The position numbers and the translations under genes are program-made. From JBICHN01 sp043101845 (GTDB lineage: Bacteria; Planctomycetota; Phycisphaerae; Phycisphaerales; UBA5793), in assembly GCA_043101845.1 (NCBI GenBank), contig JBICHN010000002.1, forward strand, positions 496,001 through 560,000: a stretch of DNA of 64,000 nucleotides. Reading direction: 5' to 3'. The notes beneath the pieces are model-generated. The model made no database searches. It had not been told where the DNA came from and saw only the letters and a program-made list of their open reading frames with translations. Shown in pieces: positions 61,110 to 64,000 of the stretch. Each line of letters starts with the position of its first letter. Positions within the stretch are counted from its first letter, which is position 1.

Positions 61110-61465
61110 TGCTTACGCTCCTTTGGAGTCTCCGCTCCGTTGCGAAAGAGAGAGATGAGATGCTCAGGGTGAGCCGACAGCCCGGTGTGATGAGCGTGCC
61201 GGCGTTCACCGGACCGTGAGCCCGGCGATGGTCTTATCGGGGCGTCGACGCCTGTTCTCGCATAGATAAGGCGGGATAACCGTCCACGGACCCAAGGGCG
61301 GCGCCCGGCCGAGCCGGCCGTCGCCGCATCGATAGTTATACGGACGAAACGCTCCGAGGGATCAGACTTTTCGCGGGTTTCACATGTCGCCGACGACGCG
61401 ACGGCGGGCGCCCGCGAATCGATTGATTCAGAGCCTCCGGCGCGCTATTTTCTCCGACGGTGACC
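61110..61465. other. 356-bp intergenic region between the metalloprotease gene and tRNA-Glu
   Basis: Holds the metalloprotease 5' region (AAAGGAG SD next to its GTG) and, at the right end, the tRNA promoter. Two AT-richer patches (61260-61275 and 61330-61345) contain -10-like TATCTA and TATAAC on the minus strand, but without convincing -35 boxes. No ORF or further RNA gene was seen. Confidence 0.5.
61423..61451 (+). promoter_or_regulatory. Promoter of tRNA-Glu
   Basis: -35 TTGATT (61423-61428), 17-nt spacer and -10 TATTTT (61446-61451). The expected start near 61458 is 8 nt upstream of the mature tRNA. Confidence 0.7.
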
Positions 61466-61537
61466 GCCCTCTTCGTCTAGCGGCTAGGACGCCAGGTTCT
61501 CATCCTGGAAACAGGAGTTCGATTCTCCTAGAGGGCG
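61466..61537 (+). tRNA. tRNA-Glu (anticodon CTC)
   Basis: Full cloverleaf. Acceptor GCCCTCT/AGAGGGC; D-arm GTCT/GGAC; anticodon stem CCAGG/CCTGG with loop TTCTCAT giving CTC at 61499-61501; T-arm AGGAG/CTCCT with TTCGATT loop; discriminator G. CCA is not encoded. It reads GAG. Confidence 0.95.
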
Positions 61538-61549
61538 CTTTCGATGACC

Positions 61550-61582
61550 CGACCCGGCCCCCGCGGCCGGGTCGTTCTCGTT
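61550..61582 (+). terminator. Terminator of tRNA-Glu
   Basis: CGACCCGGCC (61550-61559) and GGCCGGGTCG (61565-61574) form a perfect 10-bp stem with a 5-nt loop, followed by TTCTCGTT. Confidence 0.8.
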
Positions 61583-61639
61583 CCGAGGTCGCTGGCCACT
61601 CACGCCAGCGATATCCCATTACGATGAGTCGCCGAAATC

Positions 61640-61669
61640 TTGCGGGCCGTGTTCGGAATGTGGTAATCT
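61640..61669 (+). promoter_or_regulatory. Promoter of the TolC/efflux operon
   Basis: TTGCGG (61640-61645), 18-nt spacer and TAATCT (61664-61669). The leader of about 110 nt contains a GCGTTCG/CGAACGC hairpin (61680-61706). Confidence 0.5.
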
Positions 61670-61786
61670 AGCAAGGCCTGCGTTCGTCATTGCGGATGGC
61701 GAACGCGTTGACCCTCCGCAGAACCGCGTCGGTCGCCTCCCAGCCCGGCCGATCAAAGTTCGTCGACAATCTCGGGGACGGCCGTC

Positions 61787-63469
61787 TTGAAGGAGCGAAC
61801 CGAAGTATGTGTCGGCTGCGATCGCGCCGGACTCTCCGGGCCGGTCGTCCGGCGTTCTGTCACGCCAACTTTAATGCTGCTCGTTCTGTTCACCGGCTGC
61901 AGCCCCTCCCGGTATGTCGCCGACGCTGACCGCGAAGTCGCCCGGTTGCTCGACCGGTATGACGATCGGGCGCTCGGCGATCGCCGCGAATGGATCCGGT
62001 ACCCGACCGAAACGCCCGGGCCGGAGGGCGAAGGTGAAGGCGTTCAGGTCGAAGCCGAGGCCCCGGAAGCCGATGATCCTCCGACCGCGCCGCCGATTGA
62101 GCCGCGCGAGATCGATCTCGACGAGGCGCTTGCCCTCGCCTTCACTTCGAGTCGCGAGTTCGAAGACCGGGTCGAAGCCCTCTACCTCCAGGGGCTTGGT
62201 TTTACACTCACCCGGTACAACTTCGGGCCGATCGTGAACGCGACGATCGGTTACTTGTGGTCCGATCGCGAAGGGTCCGACGAAAGCGATTCGTTCGACG
62301 CGTCGGCGGCCGTGAGCCAGATTCTGCCGACCGGCGGTGATCTGAGCGTCTCCTCGTCTCTTGCCGGCGCAAGGGTTGCGGATCCGTCGTTCTTTGATTT
62401 GAGCGACAACACGACCTTCGACTCAACGGTGGCGGTGAATCTGCGCCAGCCACTCCTGCGGGGCGCCGGGTACGAAGTCTCCCATGAGGCGCTTACCCAG
62501 GGACAGCGCAACCTGATCTACGCGGTACGGAGCTTCGAACTCTTCCGCGAGGACTTCTCCATCCGCGTCGCCGAGCGATATTTCGATCTCGTGCGTCAGC
62601 AGCAGCAACTTCGGAATGACGAACGCAATTACGAAGCGGCCGTCTTCGACCGCGAGAAGGCCGAAGCGATGCGGCAGACGGATCGCAACCGCGACGAGGA
62701 TGTCTTTCTCGCGCGGCGTCGTGAAATCGAAGCGGAAGATGCGCTGCTCCGTTCGCGCACGAACTTCGAGTTGTCGCTCGACGACTTCAAGATTCTGCTC
62801 GGGCTGCCGACTTCGTGGCCGATCGAAATCGTCGATCTCGAACCGGAGTTTGAGCCTGTCCGCATTGATCCCGTATCCGCGGTCGAGGTCGCGCTGCACA
62901 ATCGGCTCGATCTGCAAACGGAGCGCGACCAGGTCGAGGACGCGGAGCGTGCGGTCCGCATCGCCCGCAACGGCCTCCTGCCCGACCTCGATCTGACGGC
63001 TGCCTACGGCTACGCGGGCAGAGGCGATCGATTGAGTCAGGCGACCCCGGATGACTGGTCGTCGACCATTGGTCTGTCGTTCGATATACCGCTGCAACAA
63101 CTTCCCGAGCGGAACGCCTACCGGGCGTCGCTCATCGCCGCCGAGCAGGCGCAGCGGACTCTCTCACGCACAATGGACGAGATCGAACGCGACATTCTCA
63201 ATCAGCTTCGTGAGCTCGAGCAGTTCGAGAAGCGCATTGAGCTGCAGCGCGAGCAGATTGAGCGAGAGAAGCGGGCGGTCGCGGTCATGCAGGTCCGCGT
63301 TGAGTCAGGTGACGCGCAGACGCGCGACCTCCTTGACGCGCGCCAGGGGCTCACCGACGCGCAGAACGCGCTGATCAACCTGAAAGTGCAGCACTTCATT
63401 GCGCGTTTGCAGTTGCGCCGCGATCTCGGAATCCTCTTCATCAACGAACGGGGGATGTGGACGCCATGA
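61787..63469 (+). CDS. TolC-family outer membrane efflux lipoprotein
   Basis: 560 aa if translation starts at TTG 61787 (GGGGACGG-like SD upstream); ATG 61874 is possible but gives a very short signal. Lipobox LLVLFTGC at about residue 38. Two TolC repeats follow, each with long amphipathic helices (AVSQILPTGGDLSVSSSLAG, then the LEQFEKRIELQREQIEREKR region) and beta-strands for the barrel. It forms the outer-membrane tunnel of an efflux or secretion pump. Its stop overlaps the next ATG (ATGA), so the pump is translated as a unit. Confidence 0.84.
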   Translation: MKERTEVCVGCDRAGLSGPVVRRSVTPTLMLLVLFTGCSPSRYVADADREVARLLDRYDDRALGDRREWIRYPTETPGPEGEGEGVQVEAEAPEADDPPTAPPIEPREIDLDEALALAFTSSREFEDRVEALYLQGLGFTLTRYNFGPIVNATIGYLWSDREGSDESDSFDASAAVSQILPTGGDLSVSSSLAGARVADPSFFDLSDNTTFDSTVAVNLRQPLLRGAGYEVSHEALTQGQRNLIYAVRSFELFREDFSIRVAERYFDLVRQQQQLRNDERNYEAAVFDREKAEAMRQTDRNRDEDVFLARRREIEAEDALLRSRTNFELSLDDFKILLGLPTSWPIEIVDLEPEFEPVRIDPVSAVEVALHNRLDLQTERDQVEDAERAVRIARNGLLPDLDLTAAYGYAGRGDRLSQATPDDWSSTIGLSFDIPLQQLPERNAYRASLIAAEQAQRTLSRTMDEIERDILNQLRELEQFEKRIELQREQIEREKRAVAVMQVRVESGDAQTRDLLDARQGLTDAQNALINLKVQHFIARLQLRRDLGILFINERGMWTP

Positions 63470-64000
63470 GAGCTCTGATCTGGATCAGTACCGTCGCGGC
63501 GGTCGGTGGGGGCGGCGCTGTCGTCTTTCATCGGACTTCGACGATTGACGCGCCCGCGTTCGTCGAAGAGACGCTGTATCCCGTCACTCGGGGAACGCTC
63601 CGAGTCACAATTACCGAGAACGGCACGCTCATGGCCCAGAACTCGGAGAAGATCACGCCTCGGACGCGGCGCAGTGGCAAAATCACCTTTCTCGTCGAAG
63701 AAGGTAAGGCGGTCGAAGAGGGCGAAGTGCTCTGCCGGCTCGATACCACCGACCTTGAGCAACGCAAACAGGAACTCGACCTCTCCATCGTGCAGACCCA
63801 GGCGAACCTCGACACGGCGCAGACCGAGCTCGACATTCAGAACTCGGAGAATACGGCGACCATTGAGAAGGCTCATATCACCCTCGAGAAAGCTGAGAAA
63901 GAGCTTGAGCGCTACCGCGAGGGCGACGGGCCGAAGGAGCGACGCCAGCTCGAGATCGCGATCAAGGAGGCTCGCACTAACTTCAGCCGCGCGAAGAAGA
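63466..64000 (+). CDS. Membrane fusion protein (HlyD/MacA-like), truncated by window end
   Basis: 178 codons visible from ATG 63466, which overlaps the TolC stop by 4 bp. An N-terminal TM anchor (ALIWISTVAAVGGGGAVVF) is followed by the lipoyl half-motif VTRGTLRVTITENGTL and KITFLVEEGKAVEEGEVLCR, then a long coiled-coil hairpin (LEQRKQELDLSIVQTQANLD). It is the periplasmic adaptor that joins an inner-membrane pump, probably an ABC or RND transporter beyond the window, to the TolC protein. Confidence 0.88.
   Translation, partial: MRALIWISTVAAVGGGGAVVFHRTSTIDAPAFVEETLYPVTRGTLRVTITENGTLMAQNSEKITPRTRRSGKITFLVEEGKAVEEGEVLCRLDTTDLEQRKQELDLSIVQTQANLDTAQTELDIQNSENTATIEKAHITLEKAEKELERYREGDGPKERRQLEIAIKEARTNFSRAKK

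Noticed and set aside
59925..61172. 415-codon plus-strand frame opposite the metalloprotease gene
   Set aside because: Antisense shadow; the HExxH protease on the minus strand explains it.
1..64000. Search for CRISPR arrays, insertion sequences, prophage, integrases and rRNA
   Set aside because: No regularly spaced repeats, transposase motifs, att-like duplications or rRNA signatures were seen.

Overview
The window looks like chromosomal DNA of a planctomycete, most likely of the Phycisphaerae type. This is inferred from content, not from an alignment. The DNA is high-GC with strongly GC-biased third codon positions. It carries several planctomycete-typical families: DUF1080 (3-keto-disaccharide hydrolase) and fasciclin secreted proteins, bactofilins, a membrane Ser/Thr kinase, a pseudopilin with a C-terminal 'DGH' motif, a CxxC..GLT..CPECG zinc-ribbon membrane protein, an Hc1-like histone, and a DUF5117-type zinc metalloprotease. 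I see no insertion sequence, prophage, integrase, CRISPR array or rRNA. Genes are dense, on both strands, in short operons of 1-4 genes.

Layout. 0-10.6 kb: SGNH hydrolase, queuosine-precursor transporter, HIT protein, PotA-like ATPase, DciA, a bactofilin / zinc-ribbon bactofilin / coiled-coil membrane protein group, DUF1080, fasciclin, metallo-beta-lactamase-fold enzyme and OppF-like ATPase. 10.6-18.3 kb: M42 peptidase, membrane Ser/Thr kinase facing a KAP-like membrane P-loop NTPase, phosphomannomutase, membrane protein and sugar epimerase. 18.3-25.8 kb: secreted thioredoxin-fold protein without a CXXC, a YdiJ-like FAD/Fe-S dehydrogenase overlapping an APH-fold kinase, lysA and bpt. 25.8-32.6 kb (minus): dnaE, cysteine desulfurase, der. 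32.6-41.6 kb: membrane proteins, DUF4442 protein, staphylococcal-type nuclease, pseudopilin, endonuclease IV, TPR lipoprotein, QueF and a Cys-rich secreted protein. 41.7-50.2 kb: a lone nuoD, family-5 uracil-DNA glycosylase, RicT/PSP1 with an Arg-rich tail, small secreted proteins, histidine ammonia-lyase coupled to an unknown gene, and a zinc-ribbon membrane protein. 50.3-61.1 kb: M61 peptidase, FabZ-like protein, Hc1 histone, isochorismatase-fold hydrolase, ComEC, HIT, DinB-like, glycosyltransferase and a large zinc protease. 61.4-64 kb: tRNA-Glu(CTC), then the start of a TolC / membrane-fusion-protein efflux operon cut by the window end.

The most notable pattern is global rather than a single locus. 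About 17 of roughly 57 genes, on both strands, have a TANNNT-like -10 box ending only 6-9 nt before the start codon, usually with no Shine-Dalgarno sequence. Several also have a well-spaced -35. This predicts widespread leaderless transcription alongside a conventional SD-led class. The other candidates for new biology are the zinc-ribbon bactofilin group, the kinase with an MshEN-like N-terminal repeat, the KAP-like NTPase facing it, the duplicated Arg-rich tail of the RicT protein, and the gene translationally coupled to histidine ammonia-lyase.
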